Source: Deinococcus psychrotolerans
GTDB taxonomy: Bacteria > Deinococcota > Deinococci > Deinococcales > Deinococcaceae
Direction of reading: 5' to 3'
Assembly: GCF_003860465.1 (NCBI RefSeq)
Contig: NZ_CP034183.1
Span: forward strand, 1,440,001-1,504,000
Length of the DNA stretch: 64,000 nucleotides
Positions within the stretch are counted from its first letter, which is position 1. Every line of letters begins with the position of its first letter. The notes under the pieces are model-generated. The model did not search any database. It was not told the DNA's origin and worked only from the letters and a program-made list of their open reading frames with translations. Below, one piece after another: positions 1 through 7,729 of the stretch. A program made the position numbers and the translations under genes.

Positions 1-1346
1 AGTTTGCCGCCGTAACTCCAAGTCCGGCTGGAATGGTCAAGAGCGTCAATCGGGCCGCGTGACACGAGGCTGTCTCGGCCCGGCTCGACCAGTTGCGCCA
101 CCCGTTGCCACACGGCAGACATGTCATTGACCGTGATGTCATCGTCCACAACCACGATGACTTTGGCGAACATCATCTGACCGAGGCCCAGCAGACCGTT
201 GGCGACTTTGTAGGCGTGGCCGGGGAAGGCTTTTTTAATGCTGACCACCACCAAGTTGTGGGCTACACCGACGGGCGGCATGTGGTAATCGCTGATCTCC
301 GGCAAGATCAATTGGGCAGCGGGCAAAAACAGGCGCTCGCTGGCTTCGATCAGGTAAGCGTCTTCCATCGGCGGGCGGCCCACGATGGTCGCCGGATAGA
401 CCGCTCCCCGGCGCATGGTCACGGCGGTAACGTGAAAACGCGGGTAGAGGTCAGGCAGGGTGTAAAAGCCAGTGTGGTCGCCAAAGGGACCTTCCATCAC
501 CCATTCCTCTGCCGGGTCGACGTAGCCCTCCAAAATAAACTCGGCGTTGGCCGGCACCTCCAAATCAACCGTGACGCCTTTGATGACCGGGTAGCGCTGG
601 CCGCGCAAGTAGCCCGCCAACGCGAATTCGTCCAAGCCCGGAATCGGCGGCAGCGGCGCGGTGGCGGCATAGATCAGGGCCGGGTCGCCGCCGAGGGCCA
701 CCGCCACTTCTAGGCGCTGGCCCAGCTTCTTGGCTTTCTCCAGATGCTTGGTGCCGGTTTTGTGGCGCTGCCAGTGCATCCCGGTGGTGTTTTTGCCCAT
801 CACCTGCATCCGGTACATGCCCATGTTGCGCTCGCCAGTTTCGGGGTCTTTGGTGATGACCAGCGGCAGCGTCACGAAGGGGCCGCCGTCGAGGGGCCAG
901 CACTTGAGGATGGGCAGCTTGGTCAAGTCCACTTCGTCGCCAGTCCAGACGACTTCCTGCACGGCGGCGCGACTCACCCGTTTGGGCAGGAGGTGAGCGG
1001 CGTCGCCCAATTTGGGCAAGTTGGAAAGCAGGCCGCGCAACCCGCCGCTGCCTTTGATATCGATCAGGGCGCGAACCCGTACCGCCAGTTCGTCGAGGTC
1101 GCCGACGCCGAGCGAAAGGGCGGTGCGCTCACGGGTGCCCATCAAGCCGATCACGACGGGAAAAGCGCTGGGGCTGCCGTCCATCAGGCGAACGTTCTCG
1201 AAGAGCAGGGCCGGGCCAGCGCCTTTGACCATTCGGTCGGCGATTTGAGTGATTTCGAGGTCGCTGCTGACGGGGGTGCTGATTCGCAGGAGTTCGCCCC
1301 GCGCTTCGAGGAGGGCCATGAACGAATGAAGGTCAGGGAAAGCCAT
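1..1346 (-). CDS. UbiD-family decarboxylase (3' end outside window)
   Basis: I translated this gene from the complement of the left edge; it is open to base 1, so its C-terminus is missing. The protein begins MAFPDLHSFMALLEARGE and carries UbiD hallmarks: PGLDEFALAGYLRG, then EGPFGDHTGFYTLPDLYPR near residue 280 (the prenylated-FMN site of the family), and a late GPIDALDHSSRTWSYGGK segment. UbiD enzymes non-oxidatively decarboxylate aromatic acids using prenylated FMN. In a menaquinone-making Deinococcus the likely substrate is a quinone precursor, but that is inference. The start ATG lies 6 nt after a TAGACT box, which suggests a leaderless mRNA and supports this start. The neighbour at 1465 is divergent. 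The family call is firm; the substrate is not. Confidence 0.9.
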   Translation of the reverse strand, partial: MAFPDLHSFMALLEARGELLRISTPVSSDLEITQIADRMVKGAGPALLFENVRLMDGSPSAFPVVIGLMGTRERTALSLGVGDLDELAVRVRALIDIKGSGGLRGLLSNLPKLGDAAHLLPKRVSRAAVQEVVWTGDEVDLTKLPILKCWPLDGGPFVTLPLVITKDPETGERNMGMYRMQVMGKNTTGMHWQRHKTGTKHLEKAKKLGQRLEVAVALGGDPALIYAATAPLPPIPGLDEFALAGYLRGQRYPVIKGVTVDLEVPANAEFILEGYVDPAEEWVMEGPFGDHTGFYTLPDLYPRFHVTAVTMRRGAVYPATIVGRPPMEDAYLIEASERLFLPAAQLILPEISDYHMPPVGVAHNLVVVSIKKAFPGHAYKVANGLLGLGQMMFAKVIVVVDDDITVNDMSAVWQRVAQLVEPGRDSLVSRGPIDALDHSSRTWSYGGK

Positions 1347-1464
1347 GAGCGCAGTCTAGGGGCTACCCAGCCAACTTCTGTCCGCTCGCTTACCAGATAC
1401 AGCCAGCTCAAAAATCAGCTTTTAAACTTACATTCCTTGAGTGTGGTTGTGTTAGATTTGGACG

Positions 1465-1713
1465 ATGATGAATCCTTACGTGGAATGGTTTGAGAATCTG
1501 CGGGCCGAGTACGGCGAGCAGCTCAAGCAAATGCCTTTGCCCGAAGGCTTGCCCGAACACCTGCGCGATCTGATGGCCAAAGGTGACGACGAAGCGGTTT
1601 TGTTTATGCTCAAACTGGCTTGGCAGCTCGGCGCACAGGCAGGCTTCAGTGCGGGTTATCAGCAATCGGGAGCAGAAATGCCGCCCAAAAAGAGCACCAA
1701 CGCTCAAGCTTAA
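1465..1713 (+). CDS. Small conserved-looking protein, 82 aa
   Basis: The product begins MMNPYVEWFENLRAEYGEQ and is a mixed-charge, probably helical protein with a polar Lys/Ser/Thr tail (PPKKSTNAQA). There is no signal peptide or membrane segment. I do not recognise a family. The gene is supported by a TAGATT -10 box at 1453-1458 exactly 6 nt before the ATG at 1465, the same layout as its neighbours. A second ATG at 1468 is an equally possible start. It is divergent from the UbiD gene and convergent with the HNH gene, with a hairpin between. Confidence 0.65.
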   Translation: MMNPYVEWFENLRAEYGEQLKQMPLPEGLPEHLRDLMAKGDDEAVLFMLKLAWQLGAQAGFSAGYQQSGAEMPPKKSTNAQA

Positions 1714-1761
1714 AAAACCGAACTTACGGGAAGTGCCGCCTACGGTAACAGGCGGGACTTC
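1712..1761. terminator. Hairpin between convergent genes, likely terminator
   Basis: Arms at 1730-1741 and 1750-1761 pair over 12 bp with one mismatch and an 8-nt loop. Read on the minus strand, the hairpin is followed after about ten bases by TTTTTT (complement of 1712-1717), so it mainly serves the HNH gene. It lies in the 57-bp gap between two converging genes. Confidence 0.5.
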
Positions 1762-1770
1762 TCGTGATGG

Positions 1771-2319
1771 TTACAGATTCAAATACTTGTGCCACTCGTT
1801 GCGGTCTTGGGCAAACTGGCCTTGCGCGTAGAAGCCGAAACTGGGAGCGCGTGGGCGCAGCCTCAGCGGCATAGCGGCCTGCTCGGGGGTACGGTCGCCC
1901 TTGCGCTGGTTGCAGGCGCGGCAGGCCACCACCACATTCTCCCAACTGTGCCGACCGCCTTTGGAGCGCGGCTGCACGTGGTCGAGCGTCAGATCACCCT
2001 TCTCACCGCAGTACTGGCAGGTGTAGGCGTCGCGCCTCAGCACGTTGCGGCGGTTAAAGGGAATCGGGTGAATGCGCGGGCGGCGGATGTATCGCCGCAG
2101 CCGGATCACGCTGGGCACCGCCAGAACCGTGCTGGGTGAGCGCACCACGTCGTCGCTGTTTTCCAGGACTTCGGCGACGCCGTACTGAATGAGAGTGATG
2201 GCCCGCTTGGCACTGGTGACGTGCAGCGGTTCGTAAGAAGCGTTCAGCACCAGCACGCGCGGCACGTTCAGATTCGTGGCCACCCGTAAAGGCGCAGCAA
2301 AAGTCTCTGGCCCGTTCAT
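1771..2319 (-). CDS. HNH endonuclease family protein
   Basis: This 182-aa protein has a C-terminal HNH nuclease fold with a structural zinc site: CQYCGEKGDLTLDHVQPRS starts at C101, the catalytic-type D113-H114 follows, then N128 and CRACNQRKGDR (C133, C136, N137). The first 90 residues (VLVLNASYEPLHVTSAKRA) match the N-terminal part seen in the widespread free-standing bacterial HNH proteins of this size. Members are presumed DNA nicking or cleaving enzymes; the biological target is unknown. A TAAAAT box (2326-2331) sits 6 nt upstream of the ATG, indicating a leaderless transcript. Nothing nearby suggests a homing intron or a restriction system. Confidence 0.88.
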   Translation of the reverse strand: MNGPETFAAPLRVATNLNVPRVLVLNASYEPLHVTSAKRAITLIQYGVAEVLENSDDVVRSPSTVLAVPSVIRLRRYIRRPRIHPIPFNRRNVLRRDAYTCQYCGEKGDLTLDHVQPRSKGGRHSWENVVVACRACNQRKGDRTPEQAAMPLRLRPRAPSFGFYAQGQFAQDRNEWHKYLNL

Positions 2320-2417
2320 TGAATTATTTTAAACGCAAATCGTCAGCACAATGTTGCGCCGAACAGCTTAGGCGACCTAAGCGTCAAGGCGCAGGTGTAA
2401 GCCGCAGCTTTCGCGAA

Positions 2418-3134
2418 TTAGGCGAGAAATCCCTTGACTCCATCGGCGACGTACTGCACCGCCAAGGCAGCGAGCAGCACGCCCAATACCCGCGTGATGA
2501 CGTGAATGCCCGACTCGCCCATCAAGCGGGCGATGGGCCCTGACAGCCGCATAGCGAGGTAGCACAGCACCAACACCGCCGCCGTGACCACGAAGACCCC
2601 GCCGAGCAGCAGCGCTTGGCCGTGCGCTCCGCCCGCCAAGATCATGATGCTGGCCAGCGTGCCGGGGCCAGCGATCAGCGGAATGGCCAGAGGAAACACG
2701 CTAATGTCGGCGGCACCGCTGAGGTGAGCTTGGGGAGCCGGACTCGGCGTGATTTTGGGAGATTGCGTTTGAGCAGCTTCTCCCTGCGCTTCATGCGGCT
2801 CGGGCATCTGGTCTTTTTGCGACGGCTCGTGGCTGAGATTGCCGCGCCCGAAGACCATATCCAGCGCGATTAAGAACAGCAGCACACCGCCCGCCACTTT
2901 GAAGGCGTCGAGGCTGATCGCCAGATAATCGAGCAGCGGTTTGCCGATCAGCCCAAACGTGAAGATAATTCCGCCGGCCACCAGTGAGGCTTTGAGGGCA
3001 ATCGAGCGGCGATCTGCTCTGGAGCGGTTGCTGGCAAGGCCGATGTAGAGCGGGGCCAGCCCGATAGGATCCATGACCACCACCATGGTCAAGAAGGTTT
3101 GCAGGGCAATACTGGTGAGGGCAACCGTGTTCAT
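2418..3134 (-). CDS. MarC/UPF0056 family integral membrane protein
   Basis: The 238-aa product shows about six hydrophobic segments, starting with a helix containing MVVVMDPIGLAPLYIGL, typical of the MarC family, and later ISVFPLAIPLIAGPGTLASI, the second family signature. The family is widely conserved, but its transport role is unresolved; the old link to multiple antibiotic resistance is not supported. A polar linker of roughly 35 residues (around EAQGEAAQTQSPKITPSPAP) separates the two halves and is longer than usual. TAGGCT at 3141-3146 lies 6 nt before the ATG. The start codon is only 46 bp from that of the divergent ruvX gene. Confidence 0.85.
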   Translation of the reverse strand: MNTVALTSIALQTFLTMVVVMDPIGLAPLYIGLASNRSRADRRSIALKASLVAGGIIFTFGLIGKPLLDYLAISLDAFKVAGGVLLFLIALDMVFGRGNLSHEPSQKDQMPEPHEAQGEAAQTQSPKITPSPAPQAHLSGAADISVFPLAIPLIAGPGTLASIMILAGGAHGQALLLGGVFVVTAAVLVLCYLAMRLSGPIARLMGESGIHVITRVLGVLLAALAVQYVADGVKGFLA

Positions 3135-3140
3135 GGCCCT

Positions 3141-3174
3141 AGCCTATGCCAGCGATCCTGGCAGCCGCTACACT
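3141..3174. promoter_or_regulatory. Compact divergent leaderless promoters, marC-type gene and ruvX
   Basis: The minus-strand -10 is TAGGCT (complement of 3141-3146) for the MarC gene and the plus-strand -10 is TACACT (3169-3174) for ruvX. Each lies exactly 6 nt before its ATG. At normal spacing, the -35 region of each promoter would overlap the -10 of the other, so simultaneous polymerase binding looks impossible. Confidence 0.6.
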
Positions 3175-3180
3175 TGGCGC

Positions 3181-3594
3181 ATGAGCCAGCCCAGCCTGCC
3201 CGTTTTCCTCGCCCTCGATGTCAGCAAAAATCGGGTGGGCTACGCCGTCAATAAGGGCGCGTTGGTGTTTGGGCGCGGCAGCTTTGACCGTACCCGGCTG
3301 CCCCGCGACCTCAAAGCCATCTTGCACAAGCAGCGCCAAGAGGCCGCCGCCGTGTTGGTTTTGGGCTTGCCGCTGAGCATCGACGGCTCGGCCAGTCCAA
3401 CGGCTGACCGGGTGCGCTCGTTTGGCCGCGAGCTGCAAAAGGTGGGAGCCGAAGTGGTGTACCAGGACGAGCGCTTCACCACCCGCCGTGCCCGCGAGCT
3501 TGGCGCAACCGACTTAGACGAAGCCGCCGCCGTGCAGATTCTGGAATTGTACGTGCAGGGGCGTGTGGCGCGGCTACAAACTCAAGCAGAGTAA
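3181..3594 (+). CDS. ruvX: RuvX/YqgF putative Holliday-junction resolvase or pre-16S rRNA nuclease
   Basis: The 137-aa product has the RNase H-like YqgF fold: an opening strand with LALDVSKNRVGYA (first acidic residue), VLGLPLSIDGSASPTADRVR in the middle, and YQDERFTTRRARE (conserved acidic residue) followed by a C-terminal DEAAAVQILELY helix with the last acidic positions. Family members process the 16S rRNA 5' end in E. coli and resolve branched DNA in other bacteria. An in-frame upstream ATG would add 36 residues, but the start at 3181 is preferred because TACACT ends 6 nt before it and homologues begin here. The gene is monocistronic or reads into the 58-aa gene. Confidence 0.85.
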   Translation: MSQPSLPVFLALDVSKNRVGYAVNKGALVFGRGSFDRTRLPRDLKAILHKQRQEAAAVLVLGLPLSIDGSASPTADRVRSFGRELQKVGAEVVYQDERFTTRRARELGATDLDEAAAVQILELYVQGRVARLQTQAE

Positions 3595-3629
3595 CGAAGC
3601 TGCAACGTAAAAAAACTCTAGACTGGAGC

Positions 3630-3806
3630 ATGAACCTACTTTCAGCTGTGCGTTCGCTGCTGAGTCGCTTGTTGGCTCGGCCCACCCGTCCCGACGATCA
3701 GCAGGGCGACCACCTCGCCGCCGTGACCGCTCCGCACGGCCCCCGCCCGCGCAAGGGCGGAGCGCACGCGCCGCTCCCGAAGGTGACCGAAGAAGTGCTG
3801 CGGTAA
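3630..3806 (+). CDS. Small basic protein, 58 aa
   Basis: This short reading frame runs MNLLSAVRSLLSRLLARP through a Pro/Arg/Lys/His-rich middle to TEEVLR. The N-terminal 17 residues form a plausible amphipathic helix. The gene is easily missed because of its size. A TAGACT box at 3619-3624 ends 5 nt before the ATG, matching the leaderless pattern of the surrounding genes. I recognise no family. It could be co-transcribed with ruvX, 35 nt upstream. Confidence 0.5.
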   Translation: MNLLSAVRSLLSRLLARPTRPDDQQGDHLAAVTAPHGPRPRKGGAHAPLPKVTEEVLR

Positions 3807-3820
3807 GCTGCCGCGCTCTG

Positions 3821-3863
3821 AGTGGTGTACTTTCCCGCCCGACTACACCACTTCTGCGGTGTA
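3821..3863. promoter_or_regulatory. Three GGTGTA copies in alternating orientation upstream of aceA
   Basis: AGTGGTGTA (3821-3829) and its perfect 9-bp complement TACACCACT (3844-3852) are 14 nt apart, and a third GGTGTA follows at 3858-3863. As RNA the first two could form a hairpin ending the small gene, but there is no T-run. As DNA they resemble clustered operator half-sites in the 209-bp gap before aceA. Which role applies is open. Confidence 0.4.
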
Positions 3864-3958
3864 CGCCTCAAATCAAGTAACGCCGTCCAGCACGGGTACA
3901 ACACGCCCTAAAGCAGCTCAGCTCTGCCAACATGAGGCATTCAAAAGAAGGCCCAGCA

Positions 3959-3979
3959 CTTTAGAGAACGGCTCTAAAG
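3959..3979. promoter_or_regulatory. Perfect 8-bp inverted repeat in the aceA leader
   Basis: CTTTAGAG (3959-3966) and CTCTAAAG (3972-3979) are perfect complements with a 5-nt spacer, 36 bp before the aceA start codon. The 21-bp length and position suit a dimeric repressor site or a short leader hairpin. Confidence 0.45.
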
Positions 3980-4015
3980 GCGCGGACTTCTTCCCCCTCA
4001 CAAGGAGAGCCGACC

Positions 4016-5329
4016 ATGACCAATCCCCGCACGCCCGCCGAGATTTTGGAAAAGACCTGGAAAACCGAGGAGCGCTGGCAAGGTATTCAGCGCAACTACA
4101 GCGCCGCCGAAGTGGTCAAGTTGCGCGGCAGCCTCCAGATCGAGCACACGCTGGCCAAGCACGGCGCACAAAAACTGTGGCAACTGATGAAGCAAGAAGA
4201 CTTCGTCAACGCCCTCGGCGCACTGACCGGCAATCAGGCCATGCAGCAGGTCAAAGCCGGTCTCAAGGCCATCTACCTGAGCGGCTGGCAGGTGGCGGGC
4301 GACGCCAACAACGCGGGCCAGATGTACCCGGATCAGAGCCTTTATCCGGCCTCGTCGGTGCCGGACGTGGTCAAGCGGATCAACAACACGCTGCGCCGCG
4401 CCGATCAGATTCAGCATTCTGAGGGTGAGGGCGAGATCGATTACTTCGCGCCCATCGTGGCCGACGCCGAGGCCGGATTCGGCGGGCCGCTCAACGCCTT
4501 CGAGCTGATGAAGGCGATGATCGAAGCGGGCGCGGCGGGCGTTCACTTTGAAGACCAACTCGCCTCCGAGAAAAAGTGTGGACACCTGGGCGGCAAGGTT
4601 CTGGTGCCGACCAGCCAGTTCATCCGCACGCTGAACGCCGCCCGCCTCGCCGCCGACGTGTCGGGTGTGCCGACGGTACTCATCGCCCGCACCGACGCCG
4701 ACGCCGCCAACCTTCTGACCAGCGACATCGACGAGAACGACAAAGTCTTTTGCACTGGCGAGCGCACTCCCGAAGGCTTTTTCTATGTCAAACCCGGCAT
4801 GGAGCAGGCCATCAGCCGCGCCCTGGCCTACGCGCCCTACGCCGACGTGATCTGGTGCGAAACCAGCGTGCCCAACCTGGACGACGCCCGCCGCTTTGCC
4901 GAGGCTGTTCACGCTCAGTTTCCCGGCAAACTGCTGGCCTACAACTGCTCGCCCAGCTTCAATTGGCGGAAGAATCTGGACGACGAAACGATTGCCAAGT
5001 TTCAAGTCGAACTCGGCAAGATGGGCTACAAGTTCCAGTTCATTACGTTGGCGGGCTTCCACAGTCTCAATCACGGGATGTTCGAGCTGGCTTACGGCTA
5101 CGCCAGAAACCAGATGAAAAGTTTCGTGGAGTTGCAGGAAAAAGAATTCGCGGCACAGAAACGCGGCTTTACGGCGGTCAAGCACCAGCGCGAGGTTGGT
5201 ACGGGGTACTTTGACTTGGTCTCCAACGCAGCGGCGGGCGGCAAAAGCAGCACCACCGCGCTGGCGGGCAGCACCGAAGCGCAGCAGTTTGGAGAGAGCC
5301 ATAGGGAGCTGGCCGCCGCGCACGACTGA
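4016..5329 (+). CDS. aceA: Isocitrate lyase
   Basis: The 437-aa enzyme splits isocitrate into glyoxylate and succinate, the first step of the glyoxylate shunt used for growth on acetate or fatty acids. The catalytic loop KKCGH is present with C188, preceded by [19 protein letters not shown] and [28 protein letters not shown] and [10 protein letters not shown] are further lyase signatures. Length matches the short bacterial form. An AAGGAG Shine-Dalgarno lies 7 nt before the ATG, so unlike its neighbours this mRNA has a leader. That leader contains two palindromic elements (3821-3863 and 3959-3979). A strong hairpin follows the stop. No malate synthase gene is in the window. Confidence 0.96.
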   Translation: MTNPRTPAEILEKTWKTEERWQGIQRNYSAAEVVKLRGSLQIEHTLAKHGAQKLWQLMKQEDFVNALGALTGNQAMQQVKAGLKAIYLSGWQVAGDANNAGQMYPDQSLYPASSVPDVVKRINNTLRRADQIQHSEGEGEIDYFAPIVADAEAGFGGPLNAFELMKAMIEAGAAGVHFEDQLASEKKCGHLGGKVLVPTSQFIRTLNAARLAADVSGVPTVLIARTDADAANLLTSDIDENDKVFCTGERTPEGFFYVKPGMEQAISRALAYAPYADVIWCETSVPNLDDARRFAEAVHAQFPGKLLAYNCSPSFNWRKNLDDETIAKFQVELGKMGYKFQFITLAGFHSLNHGMFELAYGYARNQMKSFVELQEKEFAAQKRGFTAVKHQREVGTGYFDLVSNAAAGGKSSTTALAGSTEAQQFGESHRELAAAHD

Positions 5330-5350
5330 ACTTTTAAATAGAGAGCACAA

Positions 5351-5395
5351 CGCTGAAGCGGGAAAGGCCTTGACTGGTCTTTCCCGCTTCGGCGT
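5351..5395 (+). terminator. aceA 3' hairpin
   Basis: CGCTGAAGCGGGAAAGGCC pairs with GGTCTTTCCCGCTTCGGCG across a 6-nt loop, a stem of about 18 bp with two G-U pairs. No T-run follows, so it may stabilise the 3' end as much as terminate. Confidence 0.6.
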
Positions 5396-5411
5396 GCTGA
5401 TTCCCGGAGCA

Positions 5412-5442
5412 CAAAACAAAAACCCCCGCCAGAAGACGAGGG
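5412..5442 (-). terminator. Terminator of the tRNA-Asp/tRNA-Phe unit
   Basis: On the minus strand CCCTCG (5437-5442) pairs with CGGGGG (5423-5428) and is followed by TTTTTGTTTT (complement of 5413-5422). It begins 9 nt after the tRNA-Phe CCA end. Confidence 0.75.
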
Positions 5443-5451
5443 AGTTTGAGG

Positions 5452-5527
<76 letters not shown>

Positions 5528-5530
5528 ATC

Positions 5531-5606
<76 letters not shown>

Positions 5607-5669
5607 AGATATTTCGCGCTTCGGCACTGAACTTCAGACCTCGGCGCAGCCGCTTTCGCAGCGGGTTAA

Positions 5670-5698
5670 AGGATAGCCGCGCCCTGAGGCATTGTCAA
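5670..5698 (-). promoter_or_regulatory. Consensus promoter of the tRNA-Asp/Phe unit
   Basis: On the minus strand a perfect TTGACA (complement of 5693-5698) is followed after 17 nt by TATCCT (complement of 5670-5675). The -10 ends 63 nt before tRNA-Asp. Confidence 0.8.
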
Positions 5699-5727
5699 CC
5701 ACGACACCGCCGCGCCGCAAAGAGGGC

Positions 5728-5756
5728 TTTACCTTGCGCTCCTGTGCCCTTATACT
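5728..5756 (+). promoter_or_regulatory. Promoter of rplS
   Basis: TTTACC (5728-5733), a 17-nt spacer and TATACT (5751-5756) fit a housekeeping promoter, leaving a leader of about 110 nt before the rplS start. Confidence 0.55.
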
Positions 5757-5875
5757 TCTGAGGTTGCCCCGGCGAAGGCCGAGCGGCGAGGACAGCAGCA
5801 CCCGCGACTGTGAACACATCTGCTTGCTGAGCAGCGAGAGGTGGTGTGATCCGCCAGCGCAAAGGAGAACCAACC

Positions 5876-6475
5876 ATGACCAAGAGCAGCATCCCCAGAA
5901 TCAACCGTGGCGCTATTTTGCGCTCCATCGAGCAGCCGCACATCAAAGCCGATGCGCCGGACTTCCAAGCGGGCGACACCGTGCGCGTGGAAACCAAAGT
6001 GGTCGAAGGCACCCGCACCCGCGTGCAGGCTTTCGAAGGCGTCGTCATCGCCATCAACGGCGGCGGCAGCCGCAAAAGCTTTACGGTTCGCAAGATTTCT
6101 TTCGGCGAAGGCGTGGAGCGCGTGTTTCCTTTCAACACCCCGCTGATCAGCAAAATCACCATCTTGGAGCGCGGCAAAGTGCGCCGTGCCAAGCTGTATT
6201 ACTTGCGCGAACTGCGTGGTAAAGCGGCCCGCATCAAGAATGACCGTGGCCGCGTGATGAAAGACGCCGCCCGCGATCAGCGCACCAAAGCCGCCGCCGC
6301 CGAACAAGCGACGCTGGACAAAGCCGCGCAGGAAGCCCAAGCCGCCAAGGACGCCGAAGCCGCTGCCAAAGCTGCCCAAGAAGCTGCTGCCGCACAGGAA
6401 GCTGAAGCCGCCCAAGCTGCCGCGCCAGAAGCAGCCGAAACCGAGCAAGCTGCTCCCGAAACCAAAAGCGAATAA
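5876..6475 (+). CDS. rplS: 50S ribosomal protein L19 with long Ala/Glu-rich C-terminal tail
   Basis: Residues 1-125 are L19: [57 protein letters not shown] and [18 protein letters not shown] are the family core. L19 sits at the interface of the two ribosomal subunits. Most bacterial L19 proteins are near 115 aa; here another 70-odd residues built almost only of Ala, Glu, Gln, Lys and Asp follow, a likely charged helix. The start at 5876 has GGAG upstream and is preferred over an in-frame ATG 30 nt earlier. A strong intrinsic terminator follows, so the gene seems to stand alone rather than in the common rpsP-rimM-trmD-rplS operon. Confidence 0.95.
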   Translation: MTKSSIPRINRGAILRSIEQPHIKADAPDFQAGDTVRVETKVVEGTRTRVQAFEGVVIAINGGGSRKSFTVRKISFGEGVERVFPFNTPLISKITILERGKVRRAKLYYLRELRGKAARIKNDRGRVMKDAARDQRTKAAAAEQATLDKAAQEAQAAKDAEAAAKAAQEAAAAQEAEAAQAAAPEAAETEQAAPETKSE

Positions 6476-6490
6476 CCGCTTGCGGGCTCA

Positions 6491-6522
6491 GCTCCACTCT
6501 CCACGTGAGGGTGGAGTTTTTT
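6491..6522 (+). terminator. rplS intrinsic terminator
   Basis: CTCCACTCTC (6492-6501) and GAGGGTGGAG (6507-6516) form a 10-bp stem with a 5-nt loop, immediately followed by TTTTTT. Confidence 0.9.
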
Positions 6523-6570
6523 GTTGGCGCTGCGCCACCCCGCCGTTACCCACAAAGGAACCTGAACCCG

Positions 6571-6598
6571 CTGACCTCGCTGGGTGGGGTAGCATAAA
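6571..6598 (+). promoter_or_regulatory. Possible mdh promoter
   Basis: CTGACC (6571-6576), 16 nt, CATAAA (6593-6598): each hexamer matches consensus at four positions. It is the best candidate between the rplS terminator and mdh, but weak. Confidence 0.3.
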
Positions 6599-6641
6599 CG
6601 CGCATTCAAATTCCTACGCAAGAACTCAGGAGGAACCATTC

Positions 6642-7628
<987 letters not shown>

Positions 7629-7658
7629 CTCAACCAACCCGGACAGCAAAGTAACGCT

Positions 7659-7688
7659 AAGCGGCTCCTAAAGTGGGGCCGCTTTTTT
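7659..7688 (+). terminator. mdh intrinsic terminator
   Basis: AAGCGGCTCC (7659-7668) and GGGGCCGCTT (7675-7684) pair over 10 bp around a 6-nt loop; a run of six T starts inside the arm. Confidence 0.88.
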
Positions 7689-7729
7689 GGGCTTGCAACT
7701 CTGAACATCCTTCACGCATAGTCGTAAGC

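Noticed and set aside
1408..1707. 99-codon minus-strand frame over the 82-aa gene
   Set aside because: The plus-strand gene has the correctly spaced TAGATT box and a more protein-like composition.
3998..5419. 473-codon frame opposite isocitrate lyase, and a 484-codon frame opposite the peptide-binding protein (41825-43279)
   Set aside because: Both mirror well-identified genes and show no family motif, no ribosome site and no -10 box at the proper distance.
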